From contig OW386291.2 of NCBI GenBank assembly GCA_936432065.2, positions 19,879,821 through 19,943,820 of the forward strand: a stretch of DNA of 64,000 nt. Direction: 5' to 3'. Of this stretch, positions 23,525 to 35,551 are shown piece after piece. Every line of letters begins with the position of its first letter. Positions within the stretch are counted from its first letter, which is position 1. Both the position numbers and the translations under genes were made by a program. The notes below the pieces were generated by a model that saw only the letters and a list, made by a program, of their open reading frames with translations, was not told the DNA's origin and did not search any database. The stretch is from Rutpela maculata (taxonomy: Eukaryota; Arthropoda; Insecta; Coleoptera; Cerambycidae).

Positions 23525-25080
23525 GCAAGATATCCTCAGGAATTGTTTGTACCACAAGGGAGTGGTGCTTTATCATGTGTAATATCACTAAAAGTGAGTT
23601 CTGATGCATCCAATATCTGAATCGGAAACGTATGTTTTTTCATCATATAGAGGAAAAATCATATTACAGTGGAGGGTCTGTTACTAGCAAACTCACATAT
23701 CAACCTAGCCTAACCTAGACACTTTTTTAGACATTTTGACAACTGGAAACACACAATTTGTCAATAAAAGTTAGGTCAGGATCTATACAATATCGGAAAA
23801 AGTTTAAAGTATTCAACTTTATCCGACATTGCACAAAAGTTAAAAGTTTTCAGACAGTAACAATCTGCCAAATTAATTTTATACAGTTAATAGAATAGAA
23901 TAATATATTTATATAACCAGTTACGAAAGACGTTATTTTGTGTAACGAGTGGATGTTTGTGGGACGAGCGAAGCAAGATCCCGCAAAATAACACGAGTTA
24001 CACAAGATTGTCTTTCGAAATGTGTTACATGATTTTTTCTAATTTTAAAAGTCTAAAAATCCTTTAAACATATTTTAAATAGGTGTGTTTAAAGATCTTG
24101 AAAATTAAGTAATCTTTTTCATAGTTACCTTTGCTGCTATCACACATTATAATTTTAATGTCAAAATTGACAGACGTTATTTAGCCAAGTTACAATATTA
24201 TTTGAAATCCTAATTTGATAACATAAGGTAAATCGTATTAATGAAAAAGTCTTGTTAGCATATTTTGAAAGAAAGAAGAATTTAGAAGCTTCACTTTATG
24301 GACTCAGTATTCCATTTTGTGTTGAATAAACTTCTTTTTCTTTTCGAGAGTTGTTTATCTTTCCTAATTGATGACATAACGAACTTTTCCTCACCAGCTA
24401 CATAAAATTTTACTTTTCATAACTGGCTATGAAAAGTAGCACTTTTTGACACTTGTCAGTTTTGAAAAGTGTCACTTTATATGTCAAAATTAGAAAAAAT
24501 CATTTATTTCTGAAATCTAAAAAACTACAGTCGTCAGTTTACAAGAATATAGAAATATATGTATAACAATTTAAATTCCACCAATAGGAAAACTTTCGAA
24601 TCATTATCATCGGATATTGGATGCATAAGAACTCACCTTAAATCCCACACGCTTCAGTGTGAAGATTTAGTCTTTGATAATACATCCAATTTACATCAAT
24701 TATGTTACTTTTGGGCAACATAGCTCGAGGAAAAAATTTATAGATACCATGCACCAAATGCATGGGTAATTTGTTGTCGACGGAATCGTTGTAAATTCAA
24801 GGCATAGAATCCTTACAGCAGGTCGAAGCTCCAAAATTCAAAATTTTAAAAACGCAATTTTACATATTTTTTATCGAAACGAACCTGTGTATTGACTTAT
24901 ATGAAGTAGTTACATGAATAATATATTATGAACTTATGTAAATAAATTTTCAATTACTTTGTCAATTTTACTTTAAAATGTCGAAATCACATTTTTTAAG
25001 CTAAAGAACTTTTGTGGCCTAGAATCATTAAAACAGAAGGAAAAAGGTATGTAACGTGCTTACACCCTTTTTGTAAACAC
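23525..25080. repeat. Intron with inverted-repeat fragments
   Basis: Short inverted pair: GAGTTCTGATGCATCCAATA at about 23597 and its imperfect mirror at about 24615-24638. A second, longer mirror pair joins 24745-24895 with 25755-25950. No recognised gene; probably remnants of one or two foldback elements. Confidence 0.5.
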
Positions 25081-25082
25081 CC

Positions 25083-25518
25083 TGTATCGTGGATTCGGAA
25101 ATTATAACAACCAGGGTAACACTAAACACTAATTTATTAACTTACTTAATTACAATAACTACTTGGCTAATAACACACTGTGTGCTACTTGATCACTTTT
25201 ACTCTCTTCTGATCTTACTACTCTTGCTATCTAAACTGAACTTCTTCACTGTGTTTACTCTCTGACCATTTCAACTGACAATTAGTACTGCACTAACTTC
25301 TCTCCTTTTGGTTTACTCCATGCCTTATATACCTAAAGATGACAGATCTAGAAGCTTCTCTGATGACGTCACCATACTCTAGACAGTTCCAGAACAGGTA
25401 TGTCATCACTCTAGACCTTCTAGTAAGTTCTTTCCACATTCAGACATCCGAACTACTGAATTCTGTGCCTACTTTTCAGTGCAACCAACATAACCTTAAA
25501 TCTTAAGGGGTTGCAACA
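25083..25518 (-). mobile_element. Probable solo LTR (minus orientation)
   Basis: On the minus strand the segment starts TGTTGCAACCCCTTAAG, contains a TATA box (GGTATATAAGGCATGG near 25330), downstream AATAAA-like text (TTAATAAATTAGTG near 25130) and ends ATACA. The start TG, end CA, length of 436 bp and order of promoter then polyadenylation signal are LTR-like. No matching target duplication could be read, and no retroviral genes or second LTR are present, so the call is tentative. Confidence 0.45.
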
Positions 25519-25741
25519 TATTACAGTATATTTATTTTCTGAGGTCCAACAAAAATACACTTTTTTCTATTATGCACTCAAACTTTTTTAACTTTTAGTA
25601 ATTTTTATAAATGTATTATCAGGAAGACGAATCATACGATCTCGTTTGTATTTTGTTTGTTTATATGAATATTACAATAATGTATTTTCCTATGTTACCC
25701 TGTACATCAGTATTATATTCTTAAAGCAAATTAAATAGGTA

Positions 25742-26308
25742 TTAAAAGTATTTACCATTTCGATAAAAAATACGTAAAATCGCGTTTTTAAAATTTTGAA
25801 TTTTGGAGCTTCGACCTGCTGTATTTTTAAAATAAAGACATTTTGGAACTTTATCCATAACAGTTTTCATTGAGAATGACCTAAGGATTCTATGCCTTGA
25901 ATTCGCAATAATTCCGTCGACCAAAAAATTACCAATGCATATGGTGCAGGGTCCTTTAAAATTACGAGTGGTATTTGCGGATAATATTTCACTCAATAAA
26001 ACATGTCCTGTCAATGTATACAATGCATTTTGCAGTGATAAAACTCTATGTTGATGTTCCATTGATGTCGACAAAAGCCAAACTACCTATTTAACGAGTG
26101 AAAAAATCTTAAATAAAGTACGAATGTGAACCACTTGATGCCAGAAATTCTTTGAAAATTTTGTACTATTTGGATCCTTTGCAATGTAGTATTTTAAATT
26201 TGAAATTGAGAGAATAGGCAATATGTATAAATAAGGCATAACAAAAAGATACCTACTACCTTCATCAGATCTTATACTATTTATACAAACAGAAATGCGA
26301 AAAGACAA
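25742..26308 (-). pseudogene. Unrecognised coding remnant with inverted second copy
   Basis: Two adjacent minus-strand frames (26087-26308 and 25742-26074). The second reads CTICIGNFLVDGIIANSRHR and AGRSSKIQNFKNAILRIFYR. The same stretch occurs inverted at 24745-24895 with a 70-80 bp deletion and still spells FVVDGIVVNSRHRIL and AGRSSKIQNFKNAILHIFYR, with mostly synonymous or conservative differences. I do not recognise the protein. The arrangement suggests an inverted-repeat mobile element whose arms carry coding sequence, or two insertions of one element. Confidence 0.4.
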
Positions 26309-27029
26309 ACTAAATTATTTGACAGCAAGATATTTAAAAAATAGAATTTACTGCAGTAGCATTTACCTATTAGTCCAATCAATGAATGCCCAAAAGGGGA
26401 TTGTAGAGAACATTTTGGAGGGGAGAATTTTTCTCTTCAGGGATGTGTTGGGGGTAGTCAGGAGGTAAAAATACTAAAAGTCCCCACCCCTAGCCCCGCC
26501 GCTTCAGGGGGGAGGGGGGTGGAAAGGTTCCTTTTTTCGATTCTTATAACTCGGAAACGATGCGTCATATGGGAAAAGGTAATCTATGCAAAATTAAACA
26601 TAATTAAATTTCCCACAAAAATATTTATATTCATTTTCTTCCTATGTGTTATAGTTTAAGAGATATTCACCAGCGAAAATCGATAATTAATAAAAAAAAA
26701 TCAATTATGTACCTTGTATATTTCTATCAAAGCGGTTTACCGTGGTCTGCTAATAAATCACAGCCACAAAACAATCTTTATTTTACAACACTGGACGTAT
26801 TTACTAACGTAATATTTTGTCGAAATCTATACATTTCCTTAAATATACAGTGTGACTCACTTAAAATGAAGATACCCTTATAACTTTTTCATTTTGTTTC
26901 CGATTTGAATCAAATTTTACTCAAGTATAGAATAAATTAGGATCTACTTATGACCAGAAAATCATTTACCTGCTATAAAGGCAAAGCCACCTGCGGTACC
27001 AAAATATGCTGAAAAAAAATAAAACGTTT

Positions 27030-28915
27030 TAATAATAATAATAACAATAATTTTATTCACCAGAAGAATACTACAATTGGCACAGCTAGAGCCATACAAC
27101 GGTTTTGGCAAGTCAGAAAGTGGACATTGAAATAAAGAAATAAATAAAAAACATTACAATGTAAATGTGTACAAATACAATTTTAGTTATATTATAATTT
27201 ATAACATGGACAATTAAAATAAATGCAAAGAACAAGAAGATAATGCATTTATTTCCATTCGCCCGTCCAATCAAGAAATTCCTTGATCGCATAAAAGCTA
27301 TGGGTGATGAGGAAATCTCTGGTTTTTCTTTTTAAGGCCCCTTTGCTGAGTCTCTTCCATTCCATGGGAATTTTATTATATAGTTTTACTGGTAGTGATT
27401 TCCCCCGGTGGCTGTTCGGCACAGATTCACCCCGGGCAACTTCAACTGATTTTTATCTCTAGTATTATGTTCATCCATATCAGAGCCCCTTACAAAAAGA
27501 TCTTTATTTTTATGAACCCACAAAATGGATTCTAAAATATATGTACAAGGTACTGTTAAGATTTTCAAGCTTTTAAATAAAGGACGAGTATGTGGGTCAA
27601 TCGCTGTTCCACACATTGTCCTAATCAATTTCTTTTGGGCAATTAAAACATGGGTAGCAGCCATGCTAGCTCCCCAAACTAAGACACCGTAAGCGAGGTG
27701 ACAGTGGGAAATCCCGAAGTGGGCTTTCTTTAATATCTCCCTTAAACGCCCTAATACAAACTGGGTTCTAGATAATTTAGTAATAATTGAAAAAACATGA
27801 ATACGCCAATTTAGTTCGGAGTCTAAATGAAAGCCAAGAAGTTTCACATTAACATTTTCCGTAGAGGCGACTTCCTTTCTACCGACCCACGCCATTTTAT
27901 TAGTTTTGCTATGGTTCAGAGCAAGCTGGTTAGCATTGAACCAGTTCTCCGCCTCCGACAGTGCATCCCCAGACATCCCTTCCAGATCTACGCCTCTCCC
28001 GCCCCTACACAGTAGAGTAGTATCATCTGCATAGAGGAAGGCCTCGCTCTTCTGAAGGTAGTCTGGCAGATCGTTCATGTAGATGATTAAAAGTAGTGGC
28101 CCAAGTACAGAACCCTGGGGCACCCCATGCCGAACCACTTTCGTGGTTGAAGTTCGTTTGTCTATGTCGACAAATTGTAGTCTATCTAGCAAGAAAGATT
28201 TGATGCATTTAAGTGGTTTGCCCCTGATTCCGTACCTGTCCAATTTACCAATCAAGATGTCGTAGGACACACTGTCGAATGCTTTTGACAAGTCGCACAT
28301 GACAGCCATTGTGCCAATACCATTATCTAGATCTTTGAGTATGGAGTGTGTTATGTCCGTGATACCCTGACCCGTCGACCTTGATGCCCGAAAGCCATAC
28401 TGTCTCACATGTAATATATTATTTGTCTCTGAGAACTATGTCATTCTTGATTTTAGAAACAATGGGGGTGATTGTTATAAATCTATAATTGTCACAGAGT
28501 GTTGGATCTCCATTTTTTAATATTGGGATTACTCTCCCGATTTTTAGGGCCTGGGGAAATATTCCCTTGTCTAAGCAGGCATTTGTCAGATAAGCAATAG
28601 GCTCTGCTAGAATATCTATGACTATTTTGATTATATTGGTGCTAACATTATAAGCGTCCGAACTAGAGAAGTTCTTTAGTTTGCTAATGAACATGAACAG
28701 CGAGTCCGCAACTCTATTTTTTACAATGCCGATAGGGTTAATATTGCTTTGTGGAATCTGTTTAAATGTTAGAAATTCAAAAAAATGCATCCGATCGGCG
28801 CCGCAAACGTACATACACCAAAATTTGATTTGGTTATTGATGGGGGATATCTCATACATAAGCTCATCTGGCAAAGGGGGTCCTCAGTTTCCGCAATTTA
28901 TGGGGGCTACGTAAA
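27030..28915 (-). mobile_element. LINE (jockey/CR1-type) reverse transcriptase, 5'-truncated
   Basis: Two adjoining minus-strand frames: 28419-28874 (SKLKNFSSSDAYNVSTNIIK, then GIFPQALKIGRVIPILKNGD) and 27386-28408 (GFRASRSTGQGITDI, VMCDLSKAFDSVSYDILIGK, GVPQGSVLGPLLLIIYMNDL, then FLYADDTTLL with the catalytic YADD, and a long C-terminal part with WGASMAATHVLIAQKKLIRT). All fingers, palm and thumb blocks after motif 0 are visible. It ends in a 3' UTR and (TTA)n tail at 27037-27058. The endonuclease is missing (5' truncation) and a frame break lies at about 28410. The most complete reverse transcriptase in the window. Confidence 0.92.
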
Positions 28916-29114
28916 ATTCGTCGTTCGTAAGATTAAAAATCAATATGATTTTTAATCTTTTTCCTCATATTCTGGTACCACAGGTAGTTTTGCCTTTATA
29001 GCAGGTGAATGATTTTCTGGTCATAAGTAAATCCTAATTTGTTCTATCCTTGAGTAAAATTTGATTCAAATCGGAAACAAAATGAAAAAGTTATAAGGGT
29101 ATCTTCATTTTAAG

Positions 29115-29855
29115 CTCCGATTAAAGAACTTATATCTAGATACATAATGGCATGAATTTTATGATCCCGAAAGACTCCCAATCTAAGGCATTTTTTCCCA
29201 TAAGTTGCTGATTGGCCCATCGGCGTATTCGCGGCCGCTCGTACACGATCGGCTTCAGTTCGATTATCATAATCTCAGTTTGACAGTTCCGCCATTAATG
29301 TGAATAAATGTTTTTCGTGTTCTCCGATTAAAAAGTGGTGAAAAAGTCATTTTATTTTAAGATGTGGTTTGCTAATACCTAAATAATATTCTCTATTCAT
29401 ATTTACACAGTTTAGTGACAATTTGGTGCAACATGCAACAGTGCTGCACCGTTTGCAGAAATCGATCGTTTCATAAGTAAGTAGGTCATAGTCGTAACAT
29501 GATGAGGTTAAGTTTACAGTTTTAATAATAATAAAAAAAAAACTGTAAACTGAACCTCATCATGTTACGACTATTTTAATAATAATATTATAAATAATAT
29601 CCTTTCAATACATATTTCCCTTGAATAAAACATCTTTACCTATTATATTTTTTAAGGTTAACCAATAATTACCACATAAAATAGGTACAATATTGTACAT
29701 TTTCCCTTCTACACATACCCGCCTCTGTTGCCTATGGGAAGTGATGTTCATCTATCCATTTTAATGGACATATAATGTGACTATGTTAGGAGCAAATAAG
29801 GTATATGAAGAAAAGGTAGCCATTATGTATCTAGATGTAAGTTCTTTAATCGGAG
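29115..29855. mobile_element. 741-bp DNA element with 37-bp TIRs and 8-bp target duplication
   Basis: CTCCGATTAAAGAACTTA at 29115 mirrors TAAGTTCTTTAATCGGAG ending at 29855; the repeat goes on through TCTAGATACATAATGGC. ATTTTAAG flanks both sides exactly (29107-29114 and 29856-29863). An 8-bp duplication fits hAT (or P) type elements. Inside is a hairpin: ATAGTCGTAACATGATGAGG (29483) against CCTCATCATGTTACGACTAT (29554). No frame of interest. Confidence 0.85.
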
Positions 29856-30389
29856 ATTTTAAGTGAGTCACACTGTATATTTAAGGAAATGTCTAGATTT
29901 CGACAAAATATTACGTAAGTAAATACGTCCAGTGTTGTAAAATAAAGATTGTTTTGTGACTGATTTATTAGCATACCACGGTAAACTTTGCTAAGCTTTG
30001 ATAGAAATATTCAAGGTACACAATTGATTTTTTTTTATTAATTATCGATTTTCGCTGGCGAATATCTGGTAAAATATAACACATAGGAAGAAAATTAATA
30101 TAAACATTCTTGTGGGAAATTTAATTACGTCTAATTTTGCACAGATTATCTTTTTTCGTACGATCGTTTCCGCGTTATAAGCGAAGAATCGAAAAAAGGA
30201 ACCTTTCCACCCCCCCTCTCCCCCTGAAGCGGCGGGGCTAGGGGCGGGGACTTTTAGTACGTTTACCTCCCGACTACCCCCCCAACACATTCCTGAAGAG
30301 AAAAATTCTCCCCTCCAAAATGTTCTCTACAACTCTTTCATTGACTGGACTATATATTCTGTGGTTATGTTAAAATTTTATAGTTATAC

Positions 30390-30770
30390 AAAGGGTGTTT
30401 GAAAGATTCGTTGGCCTGACAGAAGAGAACAAGAAATTATTTTCAATTCATTTTTATTTTAAAATTGTTCCATCAGAGTTCCAATATGGCTACACCATCC
30501 TCGTAAGTTGGCTGTTCAAAGTCTGCAAAAAGAGCTGCTGCCGCAATATCTCTTTCTTGGATGAAAGTTTTTGGTGTTTTTGAAGTAGCCCATGTCATAC
30601 GGAGTCACATCAGAGAGCAATTCAAAACCAAGTTCATGAAGTTTGGCCATCACATGTACAGCAATGTAAGCTGGTGTATTATCATGGTGAACTAACACAC
30701 TTTCCTTGTCCTTTCCTGACCCTAGACAACTAGATAAGTCGATGGCATTGCCTTTGTCTTCTTCAGACAT
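30390..30770 (-). pseudogene. mariner transposase remnant
   Basis: Minus-strand frame with ESVLVHHDNTPAYIAVHVMA and KLHELGFELLSDVTPYDMGY, the well-known HxDNAPxH...LxELGFELLxHPPYSPDL block around the second catalytic Asp of mariner transposases. Across a frameshift it ends with YEDGVAILELRW, like the mariner C-terminus. HHDNTP keeps the catalytic Asp; the third acid (PYSPDL-PSD) is lost. Only the C-terminal third is present. Confidence 0.8.
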
Positions 30771-31509
30771 TAGTGATGCAAATTTCCGTTACTTTTTAGT
30801 AATCATTGGTAATCGTTACTTTCCATAGAATAATTGTTACTAATTATTCGTTACAGATTACCAAATGATTATACTTTATTATTTATAGGAAAAAAAATTA
30901 AATTTTAATGAGAAGGGGAGCTAACTAAAACTAGGTGACAAATTATTAATGGCCGTTTGTCAATATTGAAAGGTTAGAATATCAGAAATATTTAGGCGAC
31001 TCTATCTCTTTATCGGGTCACCGCACCCCACGTACAAGCCAAAAATAAACATTTAGCCTATGGTTGGTAATTTCAATTTGAAATATCTGATAAGAAAACT
31101 AATACTAATTTTTCTATGAATAAAATAGAATAGACCTTAACCACAAAAAAAATATAAATAAATCGCACTTCAATCTATAGATATATCAAATATATTTCAT
31201 GTTAAAAGACTTTGCTGAAAAAAATTAAAAAGCAGCAAAAAGCATGGATATATAAAAGTGGGAAGGTGAAGCAAATAAAGTTTCTAACCTATGTAAATAT
31301 AAATTTCTCCTGTCATCTGATCCTCCTTCGTTAATCAATGTTAAACACGTAAAGATTTTCAAACGTCGAGAAAAAGAAGAAATTCAAATCAAATCAACAT
31401 TTGGAATCATCTATTCTTGGAAGTACACAACTTTTTAAAGATGTCATATTCTACTAGGCTAAATTAATGCACAGCAAATTCAACCAATAAGAATACTTAA
31501 TAGCAATAA
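30771..31509. other. Liprin-alpha intron, nothing recognised
   Basis: AT-rich intron. Text around 30790-30880 repeats TTACT/TAATCG-like words imperfectly. No gene or clear element. Confidence 0.4.
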
Positions 31510-32146
31510 CACAGATTGACAAAAAAAAAAAAAATGGGCTGCGCTTTTGATCAGAACCATCTTATCCTATGTTTTTTGATATGCATGTTATAAAAAATCT
31601 ACCGCATCAGTTTTTGTCTACCACACCCCTCTCATCCCCTAAAAAGAGCAAAAAAAAAGTCTTGTCCTAAGGTTCTGATGTAACTTTTCTGAAAAATTTT
31701 GACGTGCTGAAGCCAATTTCGGTCAAAAAAAAAATTATCCCTTAAAAGGGGCAAAAAGAAAGTCTTGTCTTAAGGTTCGCATCAAAGTTTTCTGAAGTAT
31801 TTTGACATGCTGGAGCTAATTTTTAGGCAAAAAAAAATTGTATCGTGTCAGTTTCCCTCTGTCACCCCTGGATGACAAAAGGGAAGGGATTGTAAAGGGA
31901 AATTGACACATACAATTTTTTTGTCCAAAATTGGCTTCAGCACTTCAAAATACGTCATAAAAGTTAGATTAGAACCTTAGAAGAAGACCTTATTTTTTGC
32001 CCTTTTTAGGGGATAAAAGAGGTGGTAGACAAAAACTGATATGGTAGATTTTTTTTTAATATTGGAACCGGTTTCAGCATGTCAAAAAACATAGGATAAA
32101 GTGGTTCCGATCAAAAGCGCAGCTCTTTTTTTTTTGTCGGCCTGTA
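31510..32146. mobile_element. Palindromic MITE with TAA target duplication (same family as 16307)
   Basis: Ends CACAGATTGACAAAAAA at 31510 and TTTTTTGTCGGCCTGTA ending at 32146, with TAA outside each (31507-31509 and 32147-32149). The whole 637 bp folds back: GGGCTGCGCTTTTGATC at 31534 against GATCAAAAGCGCAGCTC at 32109, AGTTTTTGTCTACCAC at 31610 against its imperfect mirror at 32023. Termini, A-runs, GCTGCGC/GTCTGCGC word and TSD match the element inside the LINE at 16307. Confidence 0.82.
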
Positions 32147-32385
32147 TAATGACTTGTTTGAGTATTCTACATTTTTTTCAGTAATCATGTAATCTGTACA
32201 TATAAATATTACTTCACCTTAACACTGCATCTGTGTTAATGTTTTAAAAAAATAGCAGAATGATTAAAATTAATGCATGAAAAAGTCCCTCAATTTGACA
32301 GACACTTAAAAGGCAAAGACCGAACTGCCAAATTTTGGGAATATGAGAAATAAGCTTAAGTAATATAAAAGTTTCGTACACCCAC

Positions 32386-32534
32386 TTTTTCTTCTGTCTG
32401 CGGTCAAAATCACCCTTTTGTCCTATTTTACCAGATATGCTCATCGAATCACTTAGGTCGCCATCAGACATTCCAATACTGCTTTGACTTAAATTCAGCG
32501 TACTATCTTGTCCAGAAACTTCTTTTCCTTTTAC
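32386..32534 (-). CDS. Liprin-alpha: Liprin-alpha exon: pre-SAM linker
   Basis: A 149-nt exon follows a GATTTTCAG acceptor. The donor is AAAAA|GTGGGT; this choice, rather than reading on, gives AA+A = Lys and then the conserved HELLAEAMKAG of the next exon. It encodes VKGKEVSGQDSTLNLSQSSI, then a GMSDGDLSDSMSISGKIGQKG stretch and DFDRRQKK, matching the insect liprin-alpha region just before SAM1. Phase 0 in, phase 2 out. A GTGGGT donor is slightly weak. Confidence 0.92.
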
Positions 32535-33034
32535 CTGAAAATCACAATGGGGTATATTATAGTGGCAGTTCATCGATCATTTGTAGAGAGGGCAAAAGTA
32601 TAAGATGAGGTAAAAAGCTCTATACACAGTACATAGAGCATTAGGAGCAAAGAGAAGTCTATGTACCGTAGACGAAATTTATTTTGAAAGTTCAAGGACG
32701 TTATGATTTTTAAGACTTCAAGATTCTATAACAGTGGATTTAAAAAAAATGAATTCGTGGGATGCATTTTTAATTGTTGGTAGACTGCTGCAACAGATAC
32801 AAAAATCAATAAATGGAGACCACGAACATTTTAAAATCAACTGAACTTCATTACACCCATCTCCATTGATATTTTTTTACTATACGTATTAATCAATCAA
32901 AAAGAGAGGTAAGCTAAGAAAATTGACTCCAATATGACAAAAAATTTAACTATATTTTTTTTATATTTCTCATTATTTTAGTAAAATACAGGACACTAAC
33001 TTAACGCTACAATAAATTAAAAGTAAAAATGACT

Positions 33035-33323
33035 ACGTTTTCTTCACGAGAAAAATCGACAAACTGAGGTCAGAATGGCTTTTTTTGGGAAATTGTACTC
33101 TTTTTTTACTATATCGAGTTTTTTTAGACATGAGCGCATTTTTTTAGCAGTTTAATTTTTGTATTTTTATATTTGTTGACGTCTAAAGAACAACATGTAA
33201 AAAAATCACCATGCTAAAAAAATGCGCTCATGTCTAAAAACTCGATATAGTAAAAAAAGGGTACAATTTTCCAAAAAAAGCCATTTTGACCTGAGTTTGT
33301 CGATTTTTCTCGTGAAGAAAACG
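33035..33323. repeat. 289-bp palindrome
   Basis: CGTTTTCTTCACGAGAAAAA at 33036 mirrors TTTTTCTCGTGAAGAAAACG ending at 33323, and AAAAATGCGCTCATGTCTAA near 33217 is the inverse of 33123-33144. Arms about 125 bp with few mismatches; loop near 33180. Confidence 0.8.
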
Positions 33324-34116
33324 TTGTTACGGTCGATTTTCACATTTAATAATGGCCAGAAATTTATGTACTAATTTTCGTTATTTTCCCAAATTTTATT
33401 GTACATTTGAGCCTATTGATACCGTCTCTAGCCAATAGATATTAATAGAGTATAACTGGTTGCATAATAGCACTACCTGGTTCATGTCGGCCATTGAATG
33501 CGTTTTGTTACAGGAAGTACGGGTGAGTGAGTTCAGATATTCATTAAGAGACTGCATTGCAAAAACGCCCTTTTAAAGCTTCTACAATGGTTAGTATTGT
33601 TGATTAAACCTTCTTTTGGTGGGTAGATTTATGAGGGGACGGCTTTCAGAGTATATTATGATAGTATTTGTGGATATAAACGAAGTTAGGAAAATCTATT
33701 CTAGTTGTGGGGTACGCCGAAATTCTGAACGTACTGAGACAGAAGACAAGAACTTGACATTTTGATAGAGGACATTTTTCTTGGTCATTTTTCCTTTTGC
33801 TGCTTGAAGATTGAGTCGTGTGAATACGAGTTTTAGCAATATTGTAAGTTTTGCTCCATTTTTGGGATTTAGTATTCATCACGACAAGATTAGTTGTATT
33901 TTCATTTGGTTTTGAGTATTGTTTTGGGGAAATGCAGCTACGGATTTCCGGATAGAATCAATTTTCAAAGCACGTGGCGTCGCCTGAATGCAAGATTTTG
34001 GAGTGCCATTTTGACGGCAAAGGACCTCTTTCAGCCCACATCACATCTCAGGTACGTCTCTGAAAACCCACTTAAAGTTGAAATAGATTTGTAATTTAGG
34101 TTATTTATTTTATTGC

Positions 34117-34172
34117 AGGGCTGTTTGTTTGTTTGTTTGTTTGTTTGTTTGTTTGTTTGTTTGTTTGTTTGT
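34117..34172 (+). repeat. (TTTG)n microsatellite
   Basis: About thirteen GTTT/TTTG units, nearly perfect, ending GTTGTTCGTTTG. No gene nearby. Confidence 0.9.
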
Positions 34173-34982
34173 TGTTCGTTTGTTAGTTGCTTCCTTGTTG
34201 AGTATATTACAAGTATTGGAATCTATTTGTTAGTTTATGGCTATTTGGATTGATACCTTATGGTTTTACTTGGATTTGTTACTCGTATTTTACTTGAGCT
34301 TTGTCACACTTTACGAGGGACTTCCAGCCTGACTCTGGTTTCAACTTCTAGTCCAGATTTTGGTGTCTAGATGGTGGATTATTGACTCTTGTGTATGTAT
34401 GGTACTGGGGATCTCGGCACGTTACCTTAAACTCCACGTAGATGGTCTACCACCTGCGGCTGTTATCACCTGAATTACGCTACCCTGGTAGGACGGGAAA
34501 CAGTATTCAGACACTACCAAAGGTAAACGGAATCATATTCTCTTAACGAGGGATCCGGTACATCAACTCAACGTCCACAGGACATATTTTCAAGGAATAT
34601 TGGTAAGTAATATTTTGCTCGTAACGTAAATCTCAGTAACATTTTAGATTTCAGTAATATTTGGTATATTTTGTATATCGTTACTTCACTAACTGAATAG
34701 TTTTGCCTTATTTTACAAATAGATGTCAATAATTTTAAGTTATTTTATGTTTTATCATACCTTAGGTCACTTGAAGTTTTTTTGTCACGCTTCCGGCATA
34801 TGACCTTTTGTACATTTATCAAGGATTTATTATTTTGTAAGATATTTTAGGTTAAGCGTGTGGGCCCCACTTATTAGTTCACTTATTAGAATATATTGTG
34901 ATACTTGTACTGCGTACTGAGTTATCGGTGATAATTGTGAAATATTTTGTACTACTTACCCTGATATCTTATTAAAAGTTTA

Positions 34983-35551
34983 ATTGAAAATTTGCACGAA
35001 AGAAAGTTTGGTAAAAAGTGTCATGGCGCACAGTATAATGGTATCACTGTAATTCACTGCACATGTTGACCAACTCGTCTAATTTACAAACTTTGCAACA
35101 ATTAAATACCTATAATATAATAATCATAACATCGTTTTCATTATCTTTAATGTTAAACCTGCTTCCATTGAATATAAATCGTCTCTATTAGGTTGTTTCG
35201 TAGTCTACAATATTTAAAAAACGTCGAATTATGCAATTTGTCAAACACTGTTTCCAACACTCAGTTTATTAGAAGAGTTGGCAGCGGTGATTGACAAATT
35301 GCATAATTCGACGTTTTTTAAATATTGTAGACTACGAAACAACCTAATAAAGATGATTTATATTCAATAGAAGTAGGTTTAACATTAAAGATAATGAAAA
35401 CAATGTTATGATTATTATATTATAGGTATTAATTGTTGCAAAGTTTGGAAATTAGATGAGTTGGTAAACATGTGCACTGAATTACAGTGACACCATTATA
35501 CTGTGCGCCATGACACTTTTTACCAAACTTTCTTTCGTGCAAATCGTCAAT
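34983..35551. mobile_element. TA-flanked foldback MITE, copy 1
   Basis: ATTGAAAATTTGCACGAAAG at 34983 mirrors CTTTCGTGCAAATCGTCAAT ending at 35551, with TA outside both ends. The 569 bp folds almost completely: TTAGGTTGTTTCGTAGTCTA (35189) against TAGACTACGAAACAACCTAA (35328), loop near 35265. A second copy of the same family lies at 58225-58760. Confidence 0.88.

Larger units (their letters stand above)
26371..30352. mobile_element. TAGTCCAATC long-TIR element B, TAT target duplication (4 kb with insertions)
   Basis: TAGTCCAATCAATGAA at 26371 mirrors TTCATTGACTGGACTA ending at 30352, with TAT outside both ends. The arms are about 650 bp each: CCTAGCCCCGCCGCTTCAGG (mirror near 30223-30242), TTTTCGATTCTTATAACTCG, CAAAACAATCTTTATTTTAC and GTATTTACTAACGTAATATT all recur inverted. 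A LINE occupies the centre (27030-28915), and an 8-bp-TSD element (29115-29855) splits the right arm. Confidence 0.85.

Noticed and set aside
25083..25518. Calling the LTR-like segment part of a full retrotransposon
   Set aside because: No gag/pol motifs or second LTR flank it within the window.
27827..28265. Plus-strand frames of 60-62 codons
   Set aside because: Antisense to the LINE reverse transcriptase.
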